Positions 9,232 through 20,463 of a stretch of 64,000 nt of DNA are shown piece by piece (within the stretch, counting starts at the first letter, position 1; the number at the start of each line of letters is the position of its first letter). Under the pieces are notes generated by a model. That model ran no database searches and was not told the DNA's origin. It was given only the letters and a program-made list of their open reading frames with translations. The DNA comes from Neoarius graeffei. Taxonomy: Eukaryota; Chordata; Actinopteri; Siluriformes; Ariidae. A program made the translations under genes and the position numbers. The stretch is taken from assembly GCF_027579695.1 (NCBI RefSeq), contig NC_083592.1:37425714-37489713 (forward strand). Direction: 5' to 3'.

Positions 9232-10932
9232 CCTCGAAAATTTGTAGAACGTGATAAAAAATGCTTCTTTAAGCAATACAATTACACCAATGTTTTATGT
9301 GGATGAGAAACCCTTCTTGGATATGATAGTGATGTCCTACGCTCCCCCATGCTCTCCTTCGTGGACTCATCTTCCAGCAGTAGTCAGGCAATGCGCGTTC
9401 ATGTATTTTGGAGGGAAGGCTGAAGGGAGTTGATAGGATGGATTTTTTGGTTGGATCTGGTAGATTTTGGTAGAAATCTAGCTTACTCTTGCTGGTTTCT
9501 CCAAATTACCTCCCCTAGCTTTAATAACAGGGATTGCATTAAAACTAGAATAAACACTGGTAGCACTGTTCCAAGATGGAGAAATATATAACTGGTTGTT
9601 ATAAGTATTCTTGATAGAGTAACTAATTGAACTCGCTGGACACCGTAGATTTGGGTGGGTGAGATTTATGTACATGGGAATTGGAGGCAGGTTCAAGGAG
9701 TAAAAACAAACAAAATTATTCCAATGTTGTTGTACTTCATCTACGTAACTGCTAGAACTCCAATCTTAGACAATCCTGACTGATGCACATTTAAATGCTT
9801 TTTTAAAAATTTACTGTTCTTTTAGTTGTGTATGCTCTAAAACTAACATTTCATATACATATTTTATGATATATAACACTTTAAAAGGTACCTTTTCAAG
9901 TCTTTTATTCCCTTTTGATCTACTTCACATGCTTATTTCCAAACACTACTGACAAATCCACTTGTAAAACTTATTGTGAAAAACCATCATGCCAGTACTG
10001 ATCACAAAAGTCCTAAACTAGCCAATGTACATTAAAAACACCTATTAGCAACATGAGGTGAATGTAGAGTATGCAAGTAAACAAAAACGGTGTGATTTTA
10101 ACTTTGAATTGTGCAGAGAGTCACACATTTAGAATGCCTATAGAGCAAAATGAACACTTGATGATCATTAAAGCCTACAGATATTTTTCACTACAGGACG
10201 CAGCGGCTTTCCTGTCCACATTATTGTATGTTTTACACTGAAAAGGGCAAAGCACAAAAAGAAAGATCTTTATCCTTTTTATAAGTACTAATTGCATGTG
10301 AAGCTACATGAAGTGGTTAGAGTATAAAAACAGAAGTCGAAAGTATGAATTGGGCGAGGGGTTGGGGAGATTTGAAGAAAGAGTGTTTATATGCTCATAA
10401 TGTGAGGGAGAGATACAGGTATTTAGGACTCAAGACCATTTATTGGAAGAATGCTGGAAGATTCATTCCAAGGATTCTATTACAGCACATGAATCACTGA
10501 AAAGCATCTGATCTCCAGTAAAACATGCTGCTGCCTCTGCCAAGTGAGCCACATCACATGAGTTTCTCTTCCTCTGACCACCCTTGCAGTTGCGCCATTC
10601 CTCTTACTGCTTGCTTAATTTCAGGACAATCAATAATTTAAGTCATCACTTTTAATTCCTTATGTATTCATGACTCAGAAGCCATATGTCTAGCAAAGGG
10701 TTACACGTCCATGAAAATATCTTTTTTTTTGGCAAAATACGTGAAACCTTCTGGGATCTTTCCAGATGCAGAGCTTTCCAAAATCTGAGACAGTCTGAGA
10801 CATAGATTTGAATCGATTTTAGTATAAAATTGCCTTTCAATACTACTTCACTGGTTTCAAGCAGATTATAAATAAATAAATAAATAAATAGGGGATTTGA
10901 ATGCCAATAAGAAAAATATAATCACTCACTCA
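9232..10932. other. No gene; AT-rich, short (AAAT)n
   Basis: No coding frame or repeat family recognised. A tetranucleotide run (AAAT)n lies at about 10868-10890. Confidence 0.5.
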
Positions 10933-11355
10933 CTATCCGTTTACGTCAATGTTTCCACCAATGTGGGTTTGACGGCACATGGTATTTATTCTTTCCCTCC
11001 ACAAATCGTGATTAGCAGTATCTCTGGTATCTAGTCCAGATAACTTAAGATCTTCTCGCAACACCTCTTGCCAGCTCTTTCGTGGCCTTCCGCATGTCCT
11101 ACATCCATGCACCTGGAGGGAACAGATCTTCTTGGTCCAAGACACATTCCGCTGGACATAGCCAAACCGTCTAAGACAGTTCCATCTGAGGACTAGATCA
11201 AGATCTTTTATGTTTAGCCTCAGGCAGAGGTCATGTGTACTGATGTTATTTGTAGGCTTAATAGCACACATCCAACAGAGCATGGCCCTCTCATTCCTCT
11301 GGAGACGTGCCAGGTCAGATCCTTTCAAGATATATAAATAGTAAAGGTGAGCCAT
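10933..11355 (-). pseudogene. LINE ORF2 C-terminal fragment
   Basis: A 140-codon open stretch like the region after the reverse transcriptase of non-LTR elements: NERAMLCWMCAIK, RLNIKDLDLVLRWNCLRRFGYV, then a Cys/Arg-rich GRPRKSWQEVLRED and a DLWRERI block. These blocks occur in this order in many LINE proteins of fish and invertebrates. The catalytic domain itself is not present in frame nearby, so this is a truncated copy. Family not determined. Confidence 0.65.
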
Positions 11356-11661
11356 AAGAAGAAAAAACGAGAGAGAGCAAAATCCTATTACGAAATAAAA
11401 ACAAAGACCAGTGTAAATGACACAGAAAGAGCCTCAAGTGAAACCAAATCCAAGTAAAGCATACAACATGCAGTTATTCAGATTATTTGGCCTGCTACTG
11501 TTGTTAAACACTCATCAGCCACTTTATAAGGAACACCACACTAATACTGGGTAGGACCTCCCCATGCTCTCAGAACAGCCACAATTCTTTACAGCATGGA
11601 TTTCCTAAAACATTGGAAACATTCCTTTATGATTCTGGTTCATGTTGACATGCCTACATCA

Positions 11662-11988
11662 GTGGGTGGCATGGTGGTGCAGTGGTTAGCGCTGTCACCT
11701 CACAGCAAGAAGGTTCTGAGTTCAAACCTCACAGCCGATGGAGGCCTTTTTGTGTGGAGTTTGCATGTTCTGTCGGTGTGGGTTTCTGCTGGGTGCTCTG
11801 GTTTCCCTCACAGTTCAAAGACATGCAGATTAGGTAACAAGCCAGTGCATACTTAATGCCGGTTCCAAGCCCGAATAGATTGGGGAGGGTTGCATCAGGA
11901 AGGGCATCCGGTGTAAAACCAATGCCAGAGCAAATATGTGGAACAGATCTGCTGTGGTGACCCCTAATGGGAGCAGCTGGAAAAAGAA
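11662..11988 (+). repeat. SINE variant with a longer GC-rich tail
   Basis: Family-1 head, then a distinct 3' half ending AAAAAGAA. Duplication GTTGACATG(C/A)CTACATCA at 11644-11661 and 11989-12006, 17 of 18 matching. Inserted in the old Tc1 element. The same tail type is seen at 47284-47512 and, diverged, at 47667-48027. Confidence 0.85.
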
Positions 11989-12439
11989 GTTGACATGACT
12001 ACATCACATAATTGCTGCACACTCATGCTGCAATTCACCTCAAGGTCTTTTTCTTTGTCATTTCAACCGTATACAGTGGGGCAAAAAAGTATTTAGTCAG
12101 CCACCAATTGTGCAAGTTCGCCCACTTAAAATGATGAGAGAGGCCTGTAATTTTCATCATAGGTACACTTCAACTATAAGAGACAGAATGGGGGGAAAGA
12201 ATCCAGGAAATCACATTGTAGGATTTTTAATGAATTAATTGGTAAATTCCTCGGTAAAATAAGTATTTGGTCACCTACAAACAAGCAAGATTTCTGGCTC
12301 TCACAGACCTGTAACAACTTCTTTAAGAGGCTCCTCTGTCCTCCACTCGTTACCTGTATTAATGGCACCTGTTTGAACTCGTTATCAGTATAAAAGACAC
12401 CTGTCCACAACCTCAAACAGTCACACTCCAAACTCCACT

Positions 12440-13462
12440 ATGGCCAAGACCAAAGAGCTGCCAAAGGACACCAGAAACAAAATTGTAGACCTGCACCAGG
12501 CTGGGAAGACTGAATCTGCAATAGGTAAGCAGCTTGGTGTGAAGAAATCAACTGTGGGAGCAATTATTAGAAAATGGAAGACATACACGACCACTGATAA
12601 TTTCCCTCGATCTGGGGCTCCACGCAAGGTCTCACCCCGTGGGGTCAAAATGATCACAAGAATGGTGAGCAAAAATCCCAGAACCACACGGGGGGACCTA
12701 GTGAATGACCTGCAGAGAGCTGGGACCAAAGTAACAAAGGCTACCATCAGTAACACACTACGCCGCCAGGGACTCAAATCCTGCAGTGCCAGACGTGTCC
12801 CCCTGCTTAAGCCAATACATGTCCAGGCCCGTCTGAAATTTGCTAGAGAGCATTTGGATGATCCAGAAGAGGATTGGGAGAATGTCATATGGTCAGATGA
12901 AACCAAAATAGAACTTTTTGGTAAAAACTCAACTTGTCGTGTTTGGAGGAGAAAGAATGCTGAGTTGCATCCAAAGAACACCATACCTACTGTGAAGCAT
13001 GGGGGTGGAAACATCATGCTTTGGGGCTGTTTTTCTGCAAAGGGACCAGGACGACTGATCCGTGTAAAGGAAAGAATGAATGGGGCCATGTATCGTGAGA
13101 TTTTGAGTGAAAACCTCCTTCCATCAGCAAGGGCATTGAAGATGAAATGTGGCTGGGTCTTTCAGCATGACAATGATCCCAAACACACCGCCCAGGCAAC
13201 AAAGGAGTGGCTTCGTAAGAAGCATTTCAAGGTCCTGGAGTGGCCTAGCCAGTCTCCAGATCTCAACCCCATAGAAAATCTTTGGAGGGAGTTGAAAGTC
13301 CATGTTGCCCAGTGACAGCCCCAAAACATCACTGCTCTAGAGGAGATCTGCATGGAGGAATGGGCCAAAATACCAGCAACAGTGTGTGAAAACCTTGTGA
13401 AGACTTACAGAAAACGTTTGACCTCTGTCATTGCCAACAAAGGGTATATAACAAAGTATTGA
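12440..13462 (+). pseudogene. Tc1 transposase, one premature stop
   Basis: Opens at 12440 and reads 291 codons to a TGA at 13313-13315. The same frame then continues to the natural stop at 13460-13462, giving 340 codons, the usual length of fish Tc1 transposases. N-terminal paired-like helix-turn-helix DNA-binding regions (about residues 1-115) are followed by the DD34E catalytic core: D153 ([12 protein letters not shown]), D244 ([10 protein letters not shown]) and E279 ([11 protein letters not shown]), spaced as in Sleeping Beauty. The stop lies after all catalytic residues and replaces what is likely an Arg codon, a CpG-type change. The truncated protein would lack the last 49 residues and is probably inactive. 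Confidence 0.9.
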
Positions 13463-13516
13463 GATGAACTTTTGTTATTGACCAAATACTTATTTTCCAC
13501 CATAATTTGCAAATAA

Positions 13517-13885
13517 GGGCGGCACGGTGGTGTAGTGGTTAGCGCTGTCGCCTCACAGCAAGAAGGTCCTGGGTTCGAGCCCCGTGGCCGGCGAGGGCCT
13601 TTCTGTGTGGAGTTTGCATGTTCTCCCCGTGTCCGCGTGGGTTTCCTCCGGGTGCTCCGGTTTCCCCCACAGTCCAAAGACATGCAGGTTAGGTTAACTG
13701 GTGACTCTAAATTGACCGTAGGTGTGAATGTGAGTGTGATTGGTTGTCTGTGTCTATGTGTCAGCCCTGTGATGAACTGGCGATTTGTCCAGGGTGTACC
13801 CCGCCTTTCGCCCGTAGTCAGCTGGGATAGGCTCCAGCTTGCCTGCGACCCTGTAGAAGGATAAAGCGGCTAGAGATAATGAATG
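13517..13885 (+). repeat. Family-1 SINE inside the Tc1 element
   Basis: Full-length 369 bp with the exact 13-bp duplication AATTTGCAAATAA (13504-13516 and 13886-13898). It lies downstream of the transposase, so it arrived after the transposon. Confidence 0.95.
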
Positions 13886-14060
13886 AATTTGCAAATAAAT
13901 TCTTTAAAAATCAGACAATGTGATTTTTTGGATTTTTTTTCCTCATTTTGTCTCTCATAGTTGAGGTATACCTATGATGAAAATTACAGGCCTCTCACAT
14001 CTTTTTAAGTGGGAGAACTTGCACAATTGGTGACTGACTAAATACTTTTTTGCCCCACTG

Positions 14061-14430
14061 TACAGTTGGTACAGTACACAGTTGAAACGAAACTACGTTT
14101 CTCCTTGGACCATGGTACTACATTAAACATCACAGGAGTACAAGTCTACATATGAGAACATAAAGTGCAAGAGTCAACGTGTGCAACACTGCAGACAGTA
14201 AATAACACAAAAGACAAACAATAAATGGACAATAAATGACAAACAATATAAAGTGCTGACACAAGCAACATAAGGTGCAGAGTTGAGTGTGCATATTGAG
14301 GTAGTATATGAAAGGGAATAAATAAATATAAACCTTGTGTGTGCGAGAGACACTGTAAACATTTTAAGGCAATAGTGCATTATTGTCCACTGTGCAAAAG
14401 ATTGCAGTGTGAGTGGTGTGTTCAACACTC
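14061..14430. repeat. Unassigned repeat between two Tc1 pieces
   Basis: Begins close to GAAACGAAACTACGTTTCTC, itself a small inverted repeat, and continues with ACAAACAATAAA-type runs. It resembles a dispersed teleost repeat but I cannot name it. No coding capacity. Confidence 0.4.
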
Positions 14431-14803
14431 TTCTCTTCTACAACATGCTCATGGAACCAGTTTGAGATGCTTTCTGAAATGGCACATTATTATGCTGGCC
14501 CATGGACGGTGGGTAAATTGTGGCCATAAAAGCATGCACAACAATAGCCTGAACTATTGACAAGAGGTTGATTGGATCCATGAATTCATGCTGCTGATAC
14601 TACCATGAACATGTCACAGTAGAAATCAATATTCATCAGACAAGGTGACATTGTCTTTAAACTTCAATCTTCAAATGTCTAGTTTCAGTGACCCTGTAGC
14701 CTCGGATTCCAATTATTGTCTGACGAGAGTGGAATCTTCTGCCGTTGTAGCCCATTCGCCTCAAGGTTTGACGTGTTGATGCTTTTCTGCTCACCACAGT
14801 TGT

Positions 14804-15173
14804 CTCTCATTATCTCTAGCCACTTTATCCTGTTCTACAGGGTCGCAGGCAAGCTGGAGCCTATCCCAGCTGACTACGGGTGAAAGGCGGGGCACACCCT
14901 GGACAAGTCGCCAGGTCATCACAGGGCTGACACATAGACACAGACAACCATTCACACTCACATTCACACCTACGGTCAATTTAGAGTCACCAGTTAACCT
15001 AACCTGCATGTCTTTGGACTGTGGGGGAAACCGGAGCACCCGGAGGAAACCCACGCAGACACGGGGAGAACATGCAAACTCTGCACAGAAAGGCCCTCGT
15101 CGGCTACGGGGCTCGAACCCGGACCTTCTTGCTGTGAGGCGACAGTGCTAACCACTACACCACCGTGCCGCCC
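14804..15173 (-). repeat. Family-1 SINE
   Basis: 370 bp, reverse orientation, exact 12-bp duplication CACCACAGTTGT (14792-14803 and 15174-15185). Inserted in the old Tc1 element. Confidence 0.95.
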
Positions 15174-15707
15174 CACCACAGTTGTAAAGAATGGTTATCT
15201 GAGTTAATGTAGCCTTGCTGTCAGCTCTCACCATTCTGGCCCATCGGACCTTTTATATAATAAGCCATTTCTGCCCACAGACCTGTCAGCTATTTCTGAA
15301 ACATTAAAAGTAGCCTGTCTAGGACCAGGACCCATGCCATAGCCAAAATCACTGAGAACAGATTTTATGATGCTTGATATAAACATTAACTGAAGCTCTT
15401 GACCTGTATCTGCATAATTTTATGCATTACACTGCTGCCATATGATTGGCTAACTGGATAATTACATGAATGATCAGGTGTGTTGGTGTTCCTAATAAAA
15501 TGTTATTGAATGTATTTATACTGAACTTGATCTTATGATAAATGTTCATAGATTTGCAAGAATTGCAAGAATGATGCAGCTGGATTTTGTCTAACTTCAT
15601 ATGAAAAAAGGCATAGGATGTGAACAGTAACCCTGTCTGCCCTTTGCATTTTTCATATAAATTGTCTTGCTTATAAGTATGAATTTGTCAGACCACGTTG
15701 CATGACT

Positions 15708-15966
15708 CAAAAAGTCCCATATATATGTTTTGGGTACGTATGTTGGGGGAGTGCCTGTTAGAGAACACACTCTGTCTAGGCTGTCGGCATGGTGAGGAAG
15801 GGTGGCCAGTTCCTTTCCTCGCCGCCTTTGACTTCCCCAGTGTTTTTCCACTAGGTCCCCATTCACTGCTGGGTGGACAGGGAGCGAGCCCCAGATCCCT
15901 GTCGAGCCAAGGCTTGAACTGGGGACCGTTCACTTAGCGCTCTTGCCACCTTGGCCACCTGCGCTC
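15708..15966 (-). repeat. Second tRNA-derived SINE family
   Basis: On the minus strand it starts GGAGCGCAGGTGGCCAAGG, with an A box TGGCCAAGGTG and a B-box-like AGTTCAAGCC about 30 bases on. The tRNA-like part is near 15894-15966; the rest is a GC-rich body. The 12-bp duplication CGTTGCATGACT at 15696-15707 and 15967-15978 is exact. It differs from family 1 along its whole length. Confidence 0.8.
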
Positions 15967-16220
15967 CGTTGCATGACTAAGTGACTGTAAAAATGTCCTG
16001 TGTGAACTTCCATTAGTGTTGATTCATCAACTCTGCCTATAAATTTCCAGAAAGGAAGACTGTCTTTTGTTTTTGTTTTGCCTATATAGATCTCCTTAGT
16101 GTGCATATCACAGTTTCCTCACTTTTTCTGGTTCAACTTGATTAAACCCTTCTTTGTTTTGGTATTTACAAGTAGGATTCATGTTTTTCATTTCTTTTGC
16201 AGATAACATATACTATTCTG

Positions 16221-16356
16221 CCCTGTGATGACCTGGCGACTTGTCCAGGGTGTACCCCACCTTTCGCCCGTAGTCAGCTGGGATAGGCTCCAGCTTGCCC
16301 GCGACCCTGTAGAACAGGATAAAGCGGCTAGAGATAATGAGATGAGATGAGATGAG
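16221..16356 (+). repeat. 5'-truncated family-1 SINE
   Basis: Only the 3' third and GATGA tail. Flanks ATATACTATTCTG (16208-16220) and ATATATTATTCTA (16357-16369) match at 11 of 13. The truncation at the 5' end is typical of incomplete reverse transcription. Confidence 0.8.
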
Positions 16357-16360
16357 ATAT

Positions 16361-16602
16361 ATTATTCTACCCACATTCACTGGATATGAGCAATCGTGTG
16401 CTCTGATTGGCTACTCTACTACTAGGATATAAACTCCTATATCATGCGTAGAGAAAAACAAAATGGCAGAGCGTGTTGCTGAGCCAACCGAGGACGAAAT
16501 AAAAACTCTACTTGAAAACAAAACCCCCCAAAATAAAAAAAGCAACAAAATATGGAATGAAAGTGTTTTATGGTAAGAACGTATCTTTTTTATTTTTCAA
16601 GA

Positions 16603-16635
<33 letters not shown>

Positions 16636-16912
16636 ATAGCATTTTTCACAAATTGCTCCTGTCATTTCGCCGGTTTGTTTACATTCTAAGCGGAAATGAT
16701 TTTGTCGGACGTTTTATATAAAGTTTTTATTTATCAAATTTGCAAAAAATAAAAATAAAAATGCTTTGTTTCTCAAAATCCAGTGACTGTGGATAGAATA
16801 AAACAATTATTCCACTCAGTCTTGTCGTACATGGCTTATAGCCAACTCAGCGCTATATGACTCATTGGCTATCAGCTCATGTACAACTTAATTTTGTGGA
16901 ATAACTGTTAAT
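16361..16912. mobile_element. Degenerate inverted-repeat element with (ATT)n
   Basis: Inverted arms at 16361-16387 and 16778-16803 share TTATTCTA(C/T)CCACA and TCACTGGAT. A second imperfect hairpin (GTCGTACATGGCTTATAGCC with its complement) spans 16827-16903. Between them are a short frame starting MAERVAEPTEDE at 16463 and an (ATT)n run at 16603-16634. Probably the remains of a DNA transposon; class unknown. Confidence 0.45.
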
Positions 16913-17839
16913 TATTTTTGTGATGTGATGGGCTTTGGGTATGTATATTTGAATTTATAAAAGAAAGAGCTAGAATTGTTTGTGTGGGTGGCCCTCAAAG
17001 TTTACATTCAGCATACACTGACTTTTATTCTTAGATTTACGACAAATAAAGTATATTTAACAAGTACTCTAGCTGTAAAAAAAAAAAAAATGTAAATAGG
17101 CCAAATAAAACATGTGAATTATTAACCTGGATTTGCATTCTGTTAAGAGGCAATATCAGAAAAATATCATCCACTCTTTGCACTGCCAATGATCCTCTGC
17201 AGGGAAGCAATCATGATGGGCTGTACTGCCTCAGGATATCAACAAGAACCACCAGAACTAAATAGCAGTCAGTGCAAAACTTGAGTAGTCGATCTACTTG
17301 AATAAGAGTGAGAAATATGTTCTGACTTTAAGGCACAGCCTGCTGCATTCAGAACTAGCTTAAGTTTTACTTAAAGCGCCAGATTTTATGAAAGCCTCAT
17401 GTTGGATTAGCATAAATATGCTAATCAATATATTATATAAATAAAAAATTTACACTTTTTTTTAATGTTAGCCATGTTCTTCAAATGATAATATGCACTC
17501 TCAGAAACATTACTTACATGAAAATTACGTCATAAACTTGAGTCACATGTTACACCAAGGAGTTTCAAACATTAGGGTGAAATCTTATTGCAAGATTTCA
17601 AACAAAAAGAAGTTTTTATTCATCCAAGCTTTCCTGTCCATTTTGTATTTTGCAAGGCTCTGATTAATCTTTCAGTGACAGCTAAACAAGGCAAGGAAAT
17701 GTCTGTCTATAGTTGACCATGTTTTCTAACTTGTTCAGTAAAATAATATATAGATTTAGGCACTGCCTAAAAGCGGAGCTCCCATCTGTTTCTGGGTTGT
17801 AGAATTTTCTTATATCGTAGCCAGCCTCTTTTGTTTTAT
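16913..17839. other. No gene or recognised repeat
   Basis: AT-rich; poly(A) of 14 near 17077. No supported feature. Confidence 0.5.
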
Positions 17840-17895
17840 TTCTTTACTGGCTAACACTGGCCACTGGTAATTACTAACACTGGCCACTAGGCGGT

Positions 17896-18283
17896 GTCCA
17901 TCCATCCATCCATCCATCCATTATCTCATCTCATTATCTGCAGCTGCTTATCCTGTTCTACAGGGTCGCAGGCAAGCTGGAGCCTATCCCAGCTGACTAC
18001 GGGCGAAAGGCGGGGTACACTCTGGACAAGTCGCCAGGTCATCGCAGGGCTGACACATAGACACAGACAACCATTCACACTCACATTCACACCTACGGTC
18101 AATTTAGAGTCACCAGTTAACCTAACCTGCATGTCTTTGGACTGTGGGGGAAACCAGAGCACCCGGAGAAAACCCACACAGACACGGGGAGAACATGCAA
18201 ACTCCGCACAGAAAGGCCCTCGCTGGCTGCTGGGCTTGAACCCAGAACCTTCTTGCTGTGAGGCGACAGTGCTAACCACTTCG
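17896..18283 (-). repeat. Family-1 SINE
   Basis: Reverse orientation with a (CCAT)n tail at the left. It lacks the first bases of the head. TAGGCGGT at 17888-17895 and 18284-18291 fits a short target duplication inside the minisatellite. Confidence 0.85.
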
Positions 18284-18338
18284 TAGGCGGTTAACATTGG
18301 CCACCAGGTGGTGTGTATGACTGGTAATTACTAACACT

Positions 18339-18897
18339 TAGCCTGGCTAATGCGACTTCAAAGCTCTCCGAGCATTTGGTCTGGCCAAGCTATTAAGCCA
18401 AACTGTTTCCCAGAGCCCGTGGTTGACCCGCCTCCCTGAAATGCCTCAGTTTGCTACTGGTCGAAGCCAGAAAAGGCTGTGACGAAGCTTAAACCAATCA
18501 CATCACTCTTTCCTCTGACGTATGTGACGCGACGGAAACTGCTTGAGTAACTGGTAGATTAAACTCTTACCGAAGCCGGTCGGGAGCAAAGCGAAAACGT
18601 CCTTCCTTTCAATAAATACCTCCAGGGCTGCTCTTTGCTCCGTTTTCAATGAGAACTTCCCGTTGAATGCTTTCAATACAGCATCTACCGCTGTAAACAA
18701 TCTATGGCTTCCAGTCGCAGTTCTACTACGTCAGTGCCTTGAACACGCCTCTACCCAGGGCCGTTGGAGATGCTCAAAGTTGATTGGTTCCCGATTTTTC
18801 GGGAGCTTGGAAATGCTGTAGATAGCCTGCCTGGTCAGACTAAGCTCGGAACAGGCCCTCGTGTTGCGTCACGCTTAGGATGGGCGGGCCCAGGCTA
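18339..18897 (-). mobile_element. Gene-capturing non-autonomous element, copy 1
   Basis: 559 bp with inverted ends TAGCCTGG/CCAGGCTA and a 9-bp duplication ACTAACACT (18330-18338 and 18898-18906). Read on the minus strand it matches the copy at 49550-51390 almost throughout: GC-rich ends, a CAATCAACTTTGAGC segment and a helicase fragment. 9-bp duplications are typical of Mutator-like elements, and also seen in Merlin and Rehavkus; the superfamily is undecided. It encodes no transposase. Confidence 0.8.
18503..18700 (-). pseudogene. RecQ-like helicase N-terminal fragment, copy 1
   Basis: 65 codons with SLKTEQRAALEVFIERKDVF and the Walker A block LLPTGFGKSLIYQL, which bind ATP in RecQ-type DEAD/DEAH helicases. 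The frame has no ATG here (TTG at its start). After the Walker A block it runs into unrelated sequence, with no DEAH box or later motifs, so it cannot be an active helicase. Sits inside a mobile element. Confidence 0.8.
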
Positions 18898-19101
18898 ACT
18901 AACACTGGCCACTAGGCGGTGTGTATGACTGGTAATTACTAACACTGGCCACTAGGCGGTGTGTATGACTGGTAATGACTAACACTGGTATGGTGGAAGG
19001 CACGCACAGGACCGAAACCATCAGAAAACAACTCGATGGGTTTATGTATCCACACTCTATGCCTATGGTGCTCCACTCGCTCAAAATGCAGCACCAACAC
19101 T

Positions 19102-19465
19102 CAGAGCATTTTTTAAGGATTTTCCACTAGGAGACCAACTGGTCTGGGCAATACAATCACAGGCCCCAGAGTCCATGCGGCTGCACCGCTGCAGCATATT
19201 CTGTGATGCAAATTGCCGCATTACGAATCCTCGTTTCAGCCAGCATAATATCAACATTGTTAATGCAGTGCCAAGTTTTCCTTGTTAAATGTATACTGAC
19301 ATGGTACTTGGTTAATTAATTGCAACTGATTGAACCAAATGATAAGACATAACTTGGTTTAAAATTTGGTCTCCCAGTGAAGCTGGTTTGGCATTGACTA
19401 GGAGAACAAATCTGGCCACTGGGAGACCATTTGGTCTCCCAGTAACTATGTTAAAAAATGCTCTG
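19102..19465. mobile_element. hAT-type MITE
   Basis: 364 bp, ends CAGAGCATTTTTTAA and its complement, exact 8-bp duplication CCAACACT (19094-19101 and 19466-19473). Inside are GGTCTCCCAGT-type inverted motifs. No coding capacity. Confidence 0.85.
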
Positions 19466-19514
19466 CCAACACTCCAGCAAATGCACTCTTACGGTATGGA
19501 AACATATTCACAAT

Positions 19515-20011
19515 CCGAAAGTCACTGGTCTTCTGCTGTTGAATGCTGAGATGTTTCTCTGCTCACCATGGTTGTAAAGAATGATTATATGAGTTGCTAT
19601 ATCCTTCCTGGCAGCTCGAACCAATCTGGCCTTTTTCCTCTGACCTCTCTTATCAACAAGACGCTTCCACCCACAGAACTGTCATTGCTCACTCAGTGTT
19701 TTTTGTTTTTCGCACCATTCTGTGTAAACTCTAGAGACTATTGTGTGTGAAAACCCCAGGAGATCAGCAGTTTCTGAAATACTCACACCAGTCCATCTCA
19801 CTCAAACCAACAACCATGCCACAGTGAAAGAAAGTCACACTTTAAGATCACAATTTTTCCCATTCTGATGTTTGAAGTGAACATTAACTGAAGCTCTTGA
19901 TTTGTATCTGCATGATTTTATGCACTGTGCTGCTGTCAAGGGATCGGCTGATTAGATAACAGTATAAAACAGCAGGTGGATGGGTATTCCTGATGAAGTG
20001 ACCGCTGAGTG
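19515..20011 (-). pseudogene. Tc1-like remnant, related to 11505-15495
   Basis: Degenerate minus-strand transposase N-terminal coding followed by an end piece that stops at CGCTGAGTG next to TA (20012-20013). The internal part and left end are missing. Confidence 0.6.
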
Positions 20012-20080
20012 TACATTTGAATATCGCTTTAGTTAGGGAGGTTAATCATACTGTGAACAACTGTAGATATCAGTGTACAT

Positions 20081-20451
20081 CTCATCTCATTATCTCTAGC
20101 CGCTTTATCCTTCTACAGGGTCGCAGGCAAGCTGGAGCCTATCCCAGCTGACTATGGGCGAAAGGCGGGGTACACCCTGGACAAGTCGCCAGCTCATCAC
20201 AGGGCTGACACATAGACACAGACAACCATTCACACTCACATTCACACCTACGGTCAATTTAGAGTCACCAGTTAACCTAACCTGCATGTCTTTGGACTGT
20301 GGGGGAAACCGGAGCACCCGGAGGAAACCCACGCGGACACGGGGAGAACATGCAAACTCCACACAGAAAGGCCCTCGCCGGCCCCGGGGCTCGAACCCAG
20401 GACCTTCTTGCTGTGAGGCGACAGCGCTAACCACTACACCACCGTGCCGCC
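20081..20451 (-). repeat. Family-1 SINE
   Basis: 371 bp, exact 12-bp duplication ATCAGTGTACAT (20069-20080 and 20452-20463). Confidence 0.95.
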
Positions 20452-20463
20452 ATCAGTGTACAT

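Larger units (their letters stand above)
12074..14060 (+). mobile_element. Tc1/mariner transposon with long inverted repeats
   Basis: Bounded by TA (12072-12073 and 14061-14062). The termini CAGTGGGGCAAAAAAGTA and their complement are inverted, and the similarity continues for over 100 bp, with the later part (CCTGTAATTTTCATCATAGG) also mirrored. Removing the SINE at 13517-13885 and its duplication leaves about 1.6 kb, the usual Tc1 length. It carries one transposase gene on the plus strand. Confidence 0.95.
11505..15495 (-). mobile_element. Old Tc1-like transposon, split by several insertions
   Basis: Pieces of a degenerate Tc1-family element are recognisable at 11505-11661, 12007-12060 and about 14440-15495. 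The left end has CAGCCACTTTATAAGGAACA and the right end the matching TGTTCCTAATAAAATG. Between them sequence complementary to transposase C-terminal, middle and N-terminal coding appears in order for a minus-strand gene, with many disabling changes. Interrupting it: a SINE (11662-11988), a second Tc1 (12074-14060), an unassigned repeat (14061-14430) and a SINE (14804-15173). A relative lies at 19515-20011. Confidence 0.65.
17840..19005. repeat. 40-bp minisatellite, split by two insertions
   Basis: The unit reads ACTAACACTGGCCACTAGGC then GGTGTGTATGACTGGTAATT. Copies or parts are seen at 17848-17895, 18284-18338 and 18898-18998. A SINE (17896-18283) and a helicase-fragment element (18339-18897) sit inside. 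Because the unit is repeated, the empty site of both insertions can be read directly. Confidence 0.85.

Noticed and set aside
15894..15966. tRNA gene on the minus strand
   Set aside because: It is the head of a second SINE family with a 12-bp target duplication; the acceptor stem does not pair.
20105..20434. Recurring 90-120-residue proteins in both strands (here and at every SINE)
   Set aside because: They are translations of the SINE body; identical peptides appear wherever a SINE occurs.
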